This document shows positions 39,577 to 49,540 of a stretch of DNA of 64,000 nt, one piece after another. The notes beneath the pieces were generated by a model. It was not told the origin of the DNA. It searched no databases and was given only the letters and a program-made list of their open reading frames with translations. How positions within the stretch are numbered: the first letter of the stretch is position 1; each line of letters starts with the position of its first letter. Source of the stretch: Jiella pelagia (GTDB lineage: Bacteria > Pseudomonadota > Alphaproteobacteria > Rhizobiales > Rhizobiaceae); the NCBI RefSeq assembly GCF_026898155.1, contig NZ_CP114029.1, positions 4,320,001-4,384,000 on the forward strand, given 5' to 3'. The position numbers were made by a program, and so were the translations under genes.

Positions 39577-41133
39577 TCACCCCTTCGTCACGTCCTTCAA
39601 GACCAGCAAAAACGACGGCTCCAGCTCGAAACCCTGCACCCCGGCGGTAGAGACGGCATTCTGCTTCCAGTTGGCGATAAACGCCCAGGGCGCGTCGTCA
39701 TGGACGATCTGCTGCACCTGCCCGTAGAGTTCGCCGCGCTTCTCCTGATCCGTGGTCTTGCGGGCTTCGTCGAGCAGCCGGTCGACCTCGGGGTTGGAGT
39801 AATAGCCCGAGTTGAAGCCGCCCTTGTCGGGCATCGCGTCGGTGCGCAGCGCCAGGAAGGGCAGGGTGTCCGGGTCATTGGTCATCCATGCCATCTCGGC
39901 CATGTCGGCCTTGCCTTCGAGGCCCGGATTGACGTTGGCGAGATAGGTGTTCCACTCGTAGGTCTGGATGCGAGCGTCGAGGCCGACCTTCTTCAGATCG
40001 GCCTGGATCGCGGTCGCCATCGCCACCGGGTCGAGCATGCCGGAGCCGCCCTCAGGAACGTAGAAGGTCAGCGTCTTGCCTTCGGCGCCGGCTTCGCGGA
40101 TCAGTTCCTTGGCCTTTTCCGGATCGTAGGGGTACGGCTCGACGGAGCCGTCATTGGCCCATTCGAAGGCGCCGGGGATCGGCCCCGCGGCGACGGTCGC
40201 CGTCCCCTGCAGCACGTCCTCGGTCAGTGCCTTCTTGTCGATGGCGTAGTTCACCGCCTGGCGCACGCGCTTGTCGGAGAAGGGGCCTTCCTTGGTGTTG
40301 AGGATCAGGAACCAGAGATGCGGGCCCGCCTCCTCGTAGACGGAATAGTTCTCGTCCTCCCGAAACTGGTTGAGGCTGTCTGGCGGCACCTCGACCATCA
40401 GGTCGATGCCGCCCGACAGCATCTCGGCGACGCGGGTGTTGGCGTCGGCGATGGGGCGGAAGACGATGGCTTCGAGCTGCGGTGCGCCGTCCCAGTATTC
40501 GTCGTTGCGGGAAACGACGACCTTTGAATTCGGGTCCCAGCCTTCGAACTTGAACGCCCCGGTGCCAACCGGATTGCGGCCGAAATCCTGGCCGTGTTCC
40601 TTCACGGCGGCCGGCGAGACGATCAGCCCGGTCGGATAGGCGAGGTTGGAAAGGAAGGGGGCGAACGGTTCCTTCAGCTTGAAGACGACCGTTTGCGCAT
40701 CCCTGGCGGTCACGTCTTCGACCTGCGAGAAGAAGAACGCGAGGGGAAACGGCCCCGTGTCGTGGAACGGGTGGTCGTCCTTCAGCATGCGGTCGAAGGT
40801 GAACTTCACCGCCTCGGCATCGAAGGGCGTGCCGTCCTGGAAGGTGACGTCCTCGCGCAGGTGGAAGGTGTAGGTCGTGCCGTCCTCTGAGATGTCCCAG
40901 CTCCTGGCCAGCGCCGGCTCGATCTCGAGCGTGCCCTTCTTGAAGCGCACCAGCCCGTCATAGACGTTAACCAGGATGCGGAAGTCGTTGGTCGCGGTCA
41001 CCGCCTGCGGATCGAGCGACTTCGGCTCGGCGATCTGTCCGACGATGAGAACGTTTGGCGGGGTCTGCGCGAGGGCGGGAAGCGTCAGGACCATGGCGCA
41101 AAGGGCGAACGCGGCGGCAACGATTTTTCGCAT
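39577..41133 (-). CDS. Peptide ABC transporter substrate-binding protein DppA/OppA family
   Basis: 518-residue periplasmic receptor, solute-binding family 5. Signal peptide to ALAQT (about residue 22). Family motifs: EPKSLDPQAVTATNDFRILVNVYDGLV, YTFHLREDVTFQDGTPFDAEAVKFTFDR, NPVGTGAFKFEGWD, VRQAVNYAIDKKAL. The C-terminal EPSFLLVLKDVTKG is complete. First gene of the leftward operon. Substrate not determined; the branch could also carry opines or nickel-peptide complexes. Confidence 0.94.
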   Translation of the reverse strand: MRKIVAAAFALCAMVLTLPALAQTPPNVLIVGQIAEPKSLDPQAVTATNDFRILVNVYDGLVRFKKGTLEIEPALARSWDISEDGTTYTFHLREDVTFQDGTPFDAEAVKFTFDRMLKDDHPFHDTGPFPLAFFFSQVEDVTARDAQTVVFKLKEPFAPFLSNLAYPTGLIVSPAAVKEHGQDFGRNPVGTGAFKFEGWDPNSKVVVSRNDEYWDGAPQLEAIVFRPIADANTRVAEMLSGGIDLMVEVPPDSLNQFREDENYSVYEEAGPHLWFLILNTKEGPFSDKRVRQAVNYAIDKKALTEDVLQGTATVAAGPIPGAFEWANDGSVEPYPYDPEKAKELIREAGAEGKTLTFYVPEGGSGMLDPVAMATAIQADLKKVGLDARIQTYEWNTYLANVNPGLEGKADMAEMAWMTNDPDTLPFLALRTDAMPDKGGFNSGYYSNPEVDRLLDEARKTTDQEKRGELYGQVQQIVHDDAPWAFIANWKQNAVSTAGVQGFELEPSFLLVLKDVTKG

Positions 41134-41227
41134 CGGGGCTCCTTCCGTGGCGTGGGTTTGAAACTAGGGGATGCCGACGGATGGCAAGGAAATGTCTCGA
41201 TTTCGGGGCAACGCCCGCCGCAAACGA

Positions 41228-41262
41228 ACAGAGGCCGCCCGTGGGATCCGGGCGGCCTCTGT
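41228..41262 (-). terminator. Terminator hairpin after pepF
   Basis: Perfect 14-bp stem (41228-41241 with 41249-41262, ACAGAGGCCGCCCG), 7-nt loop. The T-run on the minus strand is broken (TCGTTTG). It sits 39 bases after the pepF stop, ahead of the next leftward operon. Confidence 0.75.
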
Positions 41263-41300
41263 CTGTGCAGATGCGTCGCTCTTGAAGCTCGTTCCGGGCG

Positions 41301-43128
41301 TCAGCCCATCGCTTCCAGTTCGTCGATGAAGCCGGAAATCATGCCCAGCCCCTTCGACCAGAAGGCCGGATCGGAGGCGTCGAGGCCGAAGGGGGCGAGC
41401 AGTTCCGAGTGGTGCTTGGTGCCGCCGGCCTTCAGCATCTCGAAATACTTCTCCTGAAAGCCCGTCTCGGAATTGCGGTAGACCGCATAGAGCGAGTTCA
41501 CCAGACAGTCGCCGAAGGCATAGGCATAGACGTAGAACGGCGTGTGGATGAAGTGCGGGACGTAGGTCCAGTAGGTCTCGTAGCCGTCGCCGAGGCGGAT
41601 GGCCGGGCCGAGGCTCTTGCCCTGCACTTCCAGCCAGATCTCGCCGATCCGCTGGGCCGTCAATTCACCCTCCCGCCGCTCGGTGTGGAGCCGGCGCTCG
41701 AACTGGTAGAAGGCGATCTGCCGGACCACCGTGTTGATCATGTCCTCGACCTTGGAGGCGAGCAGCGTCTTGCGCTCCGCGTCGGTCTTGGCCTGATCGA
41801 GCAGCGAGCGGAAGGTCAGCATCTCGCCGAACACCGAGGCGGTCTCGGCGAGCGTCAGCGGCGTCGGCGCCATCAGCGCGCCCTGGCGGCCGGCGAGCAC
41901 CTGATGGACGCCGTGGCCGAGTTCGTGGGCGAGCGTCATGACGTCGCGCGGCTTGCCCATATAGTTGAGCAGGACGTAGGGGTGGACGCTCGGCACCGTC
42001 GGATGGGCGAAGGCGCCCGGTGCCTTGCCGGGACGGATGGCCGCGTCGATCCAGGAATTGTCGAAGAAGCGCTCGGCGATGTCGGCCATCTCCGGGGCGA
42101 AGCCCGAATAGGCCGAAAGAACCGTCGAGCGCGCCTCGGTCCAGGGGATGTCGCGGCGCTTGGCGTCCGGCAGCGGGGCGTTGCGGTCCCAGTATTCCAG
42201 CTGGTCGACGCCGAGCCATTTGGCCTTCATCGCGTAGTAGCGGTGGGAGATGCGCGGGTAGGCTTCGTCGACGGCGGCTGTCAGGGCGTCGACGACCTCG
42301 CGCTCGACCCGGTTGGCGAGATGGCGCGAGTCGGCGACGTCGGAAAAGCCGCGCCAGCGGTCGGAGATTTCCTTGTCCTTGGCCAGCGTGTTGGTGATCA
42401 GCGTGAAGACGCGGAGATTTTCGGAGAAGACGTTGGCGAGCGCATTGGCGGCCTTCCGGCGCTTCTCGGGCTCGGGGTCCTGCAGCATGTTGAGCGCGGC
42501 CTCGATGGCCATGTCCTCGCCGTCGACGGTGAAGCGCAGCGAGGTGAGCGTCTCGTCGAACAAGCGGTTCCAGGCGCCGGCGCCGGTCACCGTCTTGTCG
42601 TGGAACAGCTCCTCGACCCGGTCTTCGAGCTGGAACGGCTTGTCCTTGCGCAGGTCGACGAGCCACGGCCGGTAGTGGCCGAGCGCCGGATCGCGGTCCA
42701 TCGCCGCATCCATCACGCCGTCCTCGATGCGGTTCAGCTCGAGCGCGAAGAACAACAGCTTCGAGGCGATGTCGGTGACGCTCGACTGGATGTCGCCGTA
42801 GAACTTGGCACGGGCCGGATCGGAGGTGTCGCCGGAATAGACGAGGCCGGCATAGGAGATCACCCGGCCGAGCAGTTCCTCGAGGCTCTTCGTACTCCCT
42901 GATCGCCTCGACGAGGCGGCCGTCCGGCGCCGCGGTCTCGCTCGCCAGCCTGCCGCGCCAGCGGTCCTGGAAGCTCCTGGCCTTTTCCCGCGACTTTTCG
43001 AGATCGGCGGAAAGCTCGGGGCTGTCCATCGCCGGATAGAGATCGGCGAGGTTCCACTCCGGCAGCGCGCCGGTCTCGGCTGCCGCCGCCTCGACCGCGG
43101 AACGGGCCGGAATGATCGTCTTCGTCAT
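41301..43128 (-). CDS. pepF: M3-family oligoendopeptidase PepF (GAGGCTC frameshift)
   Basis: 608 residues when corrected. Zinc metallopeptidase degrading oligopeptides in the cytosol. The zinc motif HELGH (MTLAHELGHGVHQVLAG) and the following Glu in TPLTLAETASVFGEML are present; the PepF N-terminal part (PEWNLADLYPAMDSPEL) is intact. The frame breaks at 42882-42888; one base removed gives AIREYEELEELLGRVISYA. Upstream of and on the same strand as the dpp peptide importer operon (a terminator lies between), so it plausibly digests imported peptides (inference). Confidence 0.92.
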
Positions 43129-43354
43129 GAAATGCTCTTTTGGTTCGTTACGACCGATTGGCTTCTGGATTACCCGTTCGGCAGGTTTTGGCCAAGCCCG
43201 CTCGCGCTTTCTTGCGGGATATCGTGATCGCCGCGGAATGGTTCAAATTCGACTGAAATTTCAGACAGATCATTGTCCGCGCTCGTTCAGTCGGATTTTA
43301 GACGCCCGTGCCAAAGTGGGTCATTCTCGCACCAAGACGAGACCGGAGGCGTTA

Positions 43355-44855
43355 ATGACCGAGATCGTCCTGATCGTCGATGACGATCCCATCCAGCGTC
43401 GTCTTCTCGACGCCCATGTCGCGCGGATGGGGCTCAGGCCACTGCATTGCGATGGCGGGCGCGCGGCGCTCGACGCGCTCGGCGGGCGCAATGGCAGCCA
43501 GATCGCGGCCGTCGTTCTCGACCTGATGATGCCCGACAAGAGCGGCATGGAGGTGATGGCGGAAATGCGCCGCAACCGCTTCGATGTGCCCATCGTCGTC
43601 CAGACCGCGAAGGGCTCGATCGACACGGTGGTCGAGGCGATGCGCGCCGGCGCGTTCGATTTTGTGGTCAAGCCCGTCTCTCCGGAGCGCTTCCGCGAGA
43701 CCCTCGCCAACGCGGTGCGCATGCATGCGGCGGCCCGACCGCAACGGGGCGCCTCGACGCTTTCACCGGAAGGGGCGTCGGAGGTGATGCGGCCGGTGCT
43801 CCTGACCGCCGCCAAGGCCGCCCGTTCGACGATCCCGATCCTTCTCGAGGGCGAGACCGGCGTCGGCAAGGAATGGCTCGCACGGGCCATCCGCGCGTCC
43901 AGCGACAGGGCGTCGAAGCCGTTCGTCGCGGTCAATTGCGGGGCGCTGCCGGCAGATCTCGTCGAGAGCATCCTGTTCGGCCACGCCAAGGGCGCCTTCA
44001 CCGACGCGACCGCCGAGCATCCGGGCAAGTTCGCCGAGGCCGACGGAGGGACGCTCTTTCTCGACGAGGTCAGCGAGCCTCGCGCCGCCGGCGCAGGTCA
44101 AGCTGTTGCGCGTGCTGCAGGAGGGCGAGATCGATCCGGTCGGCGCCAAGGCTTCCTCGCGTGTCGACGTGCGGATCATCTCGGCGACGAACCGCAGCTT
44201 GGCGGAGGCTGTCGAGGTGGGCCAGTTCCGGGAGGATCTCTACTATCGGCTGAATGCCGTCGAGATCCCCATGCCGCCGCTGCGCGAGCGACGGTCCGAA
44301 ATCAGGGGGCTCGTCGAACGTTTCCTGGCGCGGTTGGCGACCATCGAGAAGCGCGCAGCTGCCGCGACGATCGATACCGCCGCCCTGGCGCTTCTGGAAG
44401 CCTACGACTGGCCGGGCAACATCCGCCAGCTGGAGAACAGCCTGCACCGGGCCGTGGTCCTGTCGGAGAGCGAGACGCTCGGCATCATTGATTTCCCCCA
44501 GATCGAGGCGTTGATGGCGGCAGGTTCCGGCGAAAGGGCAGGGGTGGCGAGAGCAAGCCATGTCCGCCACGCCTTCGACCGGCCCATGCTGAAGCGGGTT
44601 GCGCCATATGACACGATCATCGAGCGCGAGGATTTCCCGTCGCAGCTGCGGCGGGAGGCACCTGTTACGGCGGAATTCCCGCTGCGCGACGGGGAGGGCC
44701 AGGTGCGGCGCATCGTCGAGGTCGAGGCCGATCTCATCCGCATGGCGGTCGCCCAATATGACGGCCGGATGAGCGAGATCGCCCGCCGTCTCGGTATCGG
44801 CCGCTCGACGCTCTACCGGAAAATGCGTGAATACAAGATCGAGGACCGTGGCTGA
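43355..44855 (+). CDS. NtrC-type response regulator with AAA+ domain (GAGCCTC frameshift; GAFTDA loop)
   Basis: 499 residues when corrected. Receiver (1-120; DDDPIQRRLLDAH, Asp in VVLDLMMPDKSGM, Lys in FVVKPVSPE), AAA+ domain (about 150-375; Walker A GETGVGKEW, Walker B GGTLFLDEV, RREDLYYRLN-like FREDLYYRLNAVEI), Fis-type HTH at the end (MSEIARRLGIGRSTLYRKM). The sigma-54 loop reads GAFTDA instead of GAFTGA. The frame breaks at 44075-44081; one base removed gives DEVSELAPPAQVKLLRVLQEG. ATG at 43355 has GGAGG upstream. No sensor kinase is next to it. Confidence 0.9.
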
Positions 44856-45167
44856 CGCGGCCGCGCCGCTCCTCCAGTCTGCCGCTGCGATGCATGATAC
44901 CGTCGGCCCCGGTCTTTGACCGGCGCCAAGGGGGTACGCTCAATCGCCGCGCGGGTTTGATCCCAACAGCCCGGGAGTCATTCTCCCAGGCTGCTGGTAT
45001 GACTGCTTAGCTGGCTCGCGACTTGCCCTAGTCGGCCCCGGGGTGTAGGGCCTGCCCGCGATGGGAGGCGGCGCGAGGCCACTTCGGCCCCGCCGCCAGG
45101 TCTTCTTCGACCGAGAGACCAGGCCTTCTTCGACCGAGAGAAATGTGACGCGAAAGGCTCGACTGAG
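44856..45167. other. Intergenic region between the NtrC-type gene and the Gfo/Idh gene
   Basis: No gene. An 11-bp stem with one mismatch (44967-44977 with 44983-44993) may end the regulator transcript although no T-run follows. A 17-base direct repeat CTTCTTCGACCGAGAGA occurs at 45102-45118 and 45125-45141 (period 23), shortly before the next start codon; a possible regulator binding site. Confidence 0.45.
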
Positions 45168-46115
45168 ATGCATCCAAGGATCGCCGTGATCGGCTGCGGG
45201 CAGTGGGGTCAGAACCATGTTCGCACCCTCGCCGAGATCGGAGCCCTCGTCGCCGTTGCGGACCGCAATCTCGAGCGGGCGGAAATCTTCGCCGAGCGCC
45301 ACGATGTCGCGGCCATGGAACCCGACGAGGCGATCGCCTCCCCCGCCATCGACGCCTTGGTGCTGGCGTTGCCGGCGAGCGCGCACGGCCCTGTTGCCCG
45401 CGCCGCCTTCGCGGCGGGCAAGGACGTGCTCATCGAAAAGCCGATCTCGCTCGACGTCGCCGATGCCGAACTGACCGCTGCCGTGGCGCGAAAGGCCGAC
45501 CGCATCCTGATGGTCGGCCATGTCCTGCGGTTTCATCCGGTCTTCCAGAAGCTCTGTGCCAGCGTCGCAGAGGGGCGGATCGGCACGGTGCGCCACATCA
45601 TCGCCAATCGCATGGGCCTCGGCCGCTTCCTCGGTATGGACGTCGTCTGGGACCTCGCCCCGCACGACCTGTCGCTGATCCTGAAGATGGCAGGGTCGAT
45701 GCCGATCGACGTCACGTCGATGCGGCGCAAGGTGCTGTCCGACGCCACCGACGTCGCCGACATCGTCCTGGAGTTCGCCGGCGGCCTGAAGGCGGAGGTT
45801 CACGCCTCCCGCATCTCGCCCTATCGCGACCGGCGCTTCTCGGTGATCGGCACCACCGGCATGCTGGTCTTCGACGACCTCGCCCCGGAGGGTGAGAAAC
45901 TCGCCCTCTATGGTCACAAGGTCTGGCGGGACGGCGAGGTCTTCTCCTTCGAGAATGCGCCGGTCACCCATCTGCCCGTCTCGCCCGGCCTGCCGCTCGA
46001 CCGCGAACTTCGCCACTTCATCGACTGCATCGTCCACCGCCGCCAGCCGGAGACCGGGCCGGAGGAAGCCGTCGAAACGGTGCGGATCCTGAACGCGGCC
46101 TCGCCGCTGGGGTGA
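45168..46115 (+). CDS. Gfo/Idh/MocA-family NAD(P)-dependent oxidoreductase
   Basis: 315 residues. Rossmann fold with GCGQWGQNHVRTL (nucleotide loop), EKPISLDVADAEL (conserved EKP), and the C-terminal GFO_IDH_MocA domain; GHVLRFHPVF and DLAPHDLSLIL carry the likely catalytic His/Asp. Substrates are usually sugars, inositols or sugar acids; nothing nearby shows which. Stand-alone, followed by a RIME-like repeat. Confidence 0.9.
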   Translation: MHPRIAVIGCGQWGQNHVRTLAEIGALVAVADRNLERAEIFAERHDVAAMEPDEAIASPAIDALVLALPASAHGPVARAAFAAGKDVLIEKPISLDVADAELTAAVARKADRILMVGHVLRFHPVFQKLCASVAEGRIGTVRHIIANRMGLGRFLGMDVVWDLAPHDLSLILKMAGSMPIDVTSMRRKVLSDATDVADIVLEFAGGLKAEVHASRISPYRDRRFSVIGTTGMLVFDDLAPEGEKLALYGHKVWRDGEVFSFENAPVTHLPVSPGLPLDRELRHFIDCIVHRRQPETGPEEAVETVRILNAASPLG

Positions 46116-46187
46116 GTGCTGGCCGGAGGCTGGCTTTCCAAGGCAGCCGCTGGGAGAGGCCATCTGGCTCGCTCAGCGTCTGCGGTA

Positions 46188-46360
46188 CCCCCCTCTGCCC
46201 TGCCAGGCATCTCCCCCTCAAGGGGGGAGATTGGCGGCTTCGGCGCTTTCGCGTCCCTGCAATCCGAAGCGAGACTGAATCAACTCAAGCGATGCGCAGA
46301 CCTCTGCGCAGGATCGATCTCCCCCCTTGAGGGCCAGATGTCCGGCAGGACAGAGGGGGG
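46188..46360. repeat. RIME-like palindromic repeat, copy 3
   Basis: Starts CCCCCCTCTGCCCTGCCAGG and ends TCCGGCAGGACAGAGGGGGG, with inner palindromes CTCCCCCTCAAGGGGGGAG and CTCCCCCCTTGAGGG. Lies between the convergent Gfo/Idh and mnmA genes, where it could act as a bidirectional terminator. Same total length class as copy 2. Confidence 0.85.
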
Positions 46361-46420
46361 TGACGCGCCGCGACACCGGCCGGCCGCTCGCACACATAAA
46401 TGCGCGATCCCGGCCGCCGC

Positions 46421-47599
46421 TCACACCGTCGCCGCGACCGCCTCCCGCGCCGCCAGCTTGCCGGCCGACAGGCTCTCGGCGATGACGCCGCCGCCGAGGA
46501 CTTCGGCACCAGCCTCGATGCCGTCGTAGAAGACACAGGCCTGGCCTGGCGCCACACCGTCCTCGCCGAGCACCAGCTCGACCTCAACCGAGCCATCTGC
46601 AGCCGAAACGATCCGAGCCGGGGCAGGGGGACGGGTCGAGCGGACCTTGACGAACAGGTCGGCATTCTCGCCCACATAGTCGTCCGCAGGGCGTTCGCCG
46701 AGCCAGTTGAGGTCGCGCAGGCGAATCCGCCGGGTGAGCAGCGCCTCGCGCGGGCCGACGGTGACCGTCGCCGTCGCGGCGTCGAGAGCGACGACGTAGA
46801 GCGGCTCACTGGCGGCGATACCGAGCCCGCGCCGCTGGCCGATGGTGAAGTTGACGATGCCGCCATGCCGCCCGAGCCGGCGGCCATCCAGATCGACGAT
46901 GTCGCCTGGCTCGTCCGAATCGGGTCGAAGCTTGCGGATGATGTCGAAATACTTGCCCTTGGAAACGAAGCAGATGTCCTGGCTGTCGGGCTTTGCGGCG
47001 ACGGACAGGCCGAACCGCTCGGCGATCTGCCGGGTCTCGTCCTTGGTCATGGTGCCGAGCGGAAAGCGCAGGAAGTCGAGCTGCGCCTGGGTGGTGGCAA
47101 ACAGGAAATAGCTCTGGTCGCGGTCGAGGTCGCGCGGCCGGAACATCGCCCGATGGGCCCCTCGCTGCCGCGTCTCGATATAGTGGCCGGTGGCAAGCGC
47201 GTCGGCCCCGAGATCCTCGGCAGTCGCCAGCAGGTCGCGGAACTTGACCGTCTGATTGCAGGCAACGCAGGGAATCGGCGTCTCGCCGGCGAGATAGCTG
47301 TCGGCGAAGGGGTCGATCACCGCCTTCCTGAAGCGCTCCTCGTAGTCGAGCACGTAGTGATCGATGCCGAGCGCCTCGGCGACCCGGCGGGCGTCGTGGA
47401 TGTCCTGTCCGGCACAGCAGGCGCCCGCCCGGCGGGGGCCCGTGCCGCCGTCGTAAAGCTGCAGGGTGATTCCGACCACATCGTAGCCCGCCTCGGAGAG
47501 GAGCGCCGCCGTGACGGACGAATCGACGCCGCCGGACATGGCGACGACGATTCGCGTCTCGGCCGGCGGCTTGGCGATATCGAGGCTGTTTAACGACAT
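46421..47599 (-). CDS. mnmA: tRNA-specific 2-thiouridylase MnmA
   Basis: 392 residues. Adds sulfur to U34 of tRNA-Lys, Glu and Gln. PP-loop SGGVDSSVTAALL, catalytic Cys pair in ACCAGQDIHDAR and CVACN (NQTVKFRDLL follows), GHYIE, and the FSKGKYF-like CFVSKGKYFD stretch; C-terminal beta-barrel with GQACVFYDG. ATG at 47599. Its tRNA-Glu substrate gene lies in the same window (58740), but they are not linked. Confidence 0.96.
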   Translation of the reverse strand: MSLNSLDIAKPPAETRIVVAMSGGVDSSVTAALLSEAGYDVVGITLQLYDGGTGPRRAGACCAGQDIHDARRVAEALGIDHYVLDYEERFRKAVIDPFADSYLAGETPIPCVACNQTVKFRDLLATAEDLGADALATGHYIETRQRGAHRAMFRPRDLDRDQSYFLFATTQAQLDFLRFPLGTMTKDETRQIAERFGLSVAAKPDSQDICFVSKGKYFDIIRKLRPDSDEPGDIVDLDGRRLGRHGGIVNFTIGQRRGLGIAASEPLYVVALDAATATVTVGPREALLTRRIRLRDLNWLGERPADDYVGENADLFVKVRSTRPPAPARIVSAADGSVEVELVLGEDGVAPGQACVFYDGIEAGAEVLGGGVIAESLSAGKLAAREAVAATV

Positions 47600-47889
47600 G
47601 TCAGGGCCTTCGCGGCGTCTGTTTTGATCGCGAGCCCAGGTGGCGGCAGATCACGAGTCACTCATCTCTCGCCGCCATATCGGCGATTTTGGCCGAATTT
47701 TCAACGCGCCGGGGTGGCGTAAATATGGCTTTACCGGTCAGCTTTGGCGAAAAAACCGCCGACACGGCGAGTTCAATGAGAATTTTCAGCGACTTCTTAT
47801 CGAAAGCTTACGCGTGGCTTGACGGTTTTTTTAGAAGCCGGGGATACCGTCTGAATGATTGTGTCTTTGGGTAGTGTGTCGAGTGTGCA
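47600..47889. other. Intergenic region between mnmA and sciP
   Basis: 290 bases, lower in GC than the surroundings and divergent promoter space for mnmA and sciP. Short open frames occur, including one of 49 codons starting ATG near 47725 with a weak purine-rich site, but none is convincing. A SciP/CtrA-linked promoter is expected here; no clear CtrA box (TTAA-N7-TTAA) was found. Confidence 0.45.
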
Positions 47890-48180
47890 ATGACCGATCA
47901 GGTTAGACCAAGGGTGAAGTATGTCATCGGGCCCGATGGGAGTCCGTTGACCCTGTCAGATTTGCCTCCGACGAACACCAGGCGCTGGGTGATCCGGCGC
48001 AAGGCGGAAGTCGTGGCAGCCGTTCGCGGCGGGCTGCTCAGCCTCGACGAGGCGTGCTCTCGCTATACGCTGACGGTGGAAGAGTTTCTGTCGTGGCAGA
48101 TGTCGATCGACCAGCATGGGCTCGCGGGCCTGCGCACGACGCAGCTGCAGGAATATCGCCGGAAGATAGATCTTCACTGA
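47890..48180 (+). CDS. sciP: SciP-like DUF1153 protein, CtrA inhibitor family
   Basis: 96 residues. Small helix-turn-helix protein which in Caulobacter and relatives binds CtrA and blocks transcription of its targets. Conserved pattern: KYVIGPDGSPLTLSDLPP at the start, TRRWVIRRKAEVVAAVRGGLLS, EACSRYTLTVEEFLSWQ, and a C-terminal LRTTQLQEYR. All alphaproteobacterial DUF1153 features are present. Convergent with the CpdR-like gene, giving two CtrA-control genes side by side. Confidence 0.9.
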   Translation: MTDQVRPRVKYVIGPDGSPLTLSDLPPTNTRRWVIRRKAEVVAAVRGGLLSLDEACSRYTLTVEEFLSWQMSIDQHGLAGLRTTQLQEYRRKIDLH

Positions 48181-48421
48181 CTTCGCCCGGCATCGACCTC
48201 TTAGAGGCTCTGACGAACTCGAGCGGGGTTTTCGCCGGTGGCGCCAGACGGCAAATTTGGGAGAAGGACGACGCTCCGCGTCGTGATTCACCTTCAGCAG
48301 AATCACGCCCTTCGGCAGCCCCGATCGAGTTGATCGATGGCTGACGGTTCAGGCGACGTCACGGCCGGACGATTCCATATGATCGATGGCTCCTGGACCC
48401 GCGTCGCATTGGCGACAGCGC

Positions 48422-48836
48422 TCAGGCGCAATGACGTTGAGCGGTCTGGGCAGACCGATTCCCGCGGACGTTCGTCGCCAGGATGCGGCCAATATTGCGG
48501 CGGAGGCTCGGCCACGCTGAAGGGTTTTTCGATCACGCCGAGAATGATCGCCGTCAGATCTTCTGCCGCTTCCTTCTGTTCGGCATAGCCGGTCATCAGC
48601 TGGATCCGCAGATCCGGCCAGCGCGCCGCGGCGGCATGGGCGAGTTCGATCCCGGTCATCGCCGGCATGCGGATGTCGGACAGGAGAAGGTCGAATCGAC
48701 CTTCATGCTGCTCGAGGACTTCCAGCGCCAGTTCGCCGTCTTCGACGGCGACCACTTCATGACCCTCGAGACGCAGTGCACGCTCGACGAGGAGGCGCAC
48801 GCCCATGTCGTCTTCGGCGATCAGAAGTTTTGCCAC
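48422..48836 (-). CDS. CpdR-like single-domain response regulator (GAGGCTC frameshift)
   Basis: 137 residues when corrected: a receiver alone. DDMGVRLLVERALRLEGHE, phosphoacceptor Asp in LLLSDIRMPAMTGIEL, Thr in QLMTGYAEQ, Lys in EKPFSVAEL. These match CpdR, which in unphosphorylated form brings substrates such as CtrA regulators to ClpXP. The frame breaks at 48503-48509; one base removed gives SVAELRRNIGRILATN and a stop at 48422. The GTG at 48836 is chosen because AGGGAG lies 6 bases upstream; the preceding ATG has no ribosome site. Tail is slightly longer than the Caulobacter protein. Confidence 0.85.
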
Positions 48837-49004
48837 GTCGAACTCCCTCATCCGCAGTGAGTCGAATGATTGGCGAAGATGGCCGAACGGACTTGCGTGA
48901 AGCTTGTGCCCGGCAATGCAGTCGGAGCGCGTTCCGACTTTTCCGGCTTGTTGCTTTGGCGCCAGCTGCCGCCCTGCTGTGCCGGGACGGCGTGCGGCTA
49001 TTTG

Positions 49005-49540
49005 CTAGTCGAGAACATGGCCGATGAATGGCAGTTCCCGGAAGGCGTGGCCGACATCCATGCCGTAGCCGACGACGAAATAGTCTGGGCAGGAAAAACC
49101 GACGAAATCGGCTTCGATCTCCGCCTTGCGGTGGCCCTCCTTGTCGAGAAGGACGGCGAGATCGACGCGGGTGGCGCCGCGCGACATCAGGAGGTCGCGG
49201 GCAAAGGCGAGGGTCCGTCCTGATTCCAGAATGTCGTCGACGAGCAGCACCGGCCGCCCCGCTACGTCCGCGTCGATGTCGCGCAGGATGTTGACCTCGC
49301 CGCCGACGGTGCCGGCGCCATAGCTGAGAGAGAGATGAACTCGACCTGCGGAGCGACACCGGCATGGTGCATGGCCCGAATGAGATCGGCCGCAAAGACG
49401 AAGGCGCCCTTCAGCACCGAGACGACCACGAGGTCCTCAGGCGCGGAAGCTGCGATCTCCTTCGCCAGCCTGTCGACTTCGACGCCGATCTCCTCGGCGC
49501 TGAACAGGACGTCGATGGTCTTGCCGCGGATAGTGATCAC
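49005..49540 (-). CDS. hpt: Hypoxanthine phosphoribosyltransferase (frameshift in a CT-repeat)
   Basis: 178 residues when corrected. Salvages hypoxanthine (and guanine) with PRPP. Features: VSVLKGAFVFAADLIRAM, and the PRPP loop VLLVDDILESGRTLAFA. The frame breaks near 49325 in a TC/AG dinucleotide run, not at a GAGCTC; adding one base gives EFISLSSYGAGTVGGEVNIL, the family's SSYG region. GTG start at 49540 overlaps the stop of the upstream DUF3426 gene by four bases (GTGA), so the two are co-translated. Confidence 0.9.

Noticed and set aside
47640..47874. Two short plus-strand frames of about 60 codons before sciP
   Set aside because: Weak ribosome sites, no domain, overlapping each other. 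A 49-codon version cannot be excluded but is not supported.
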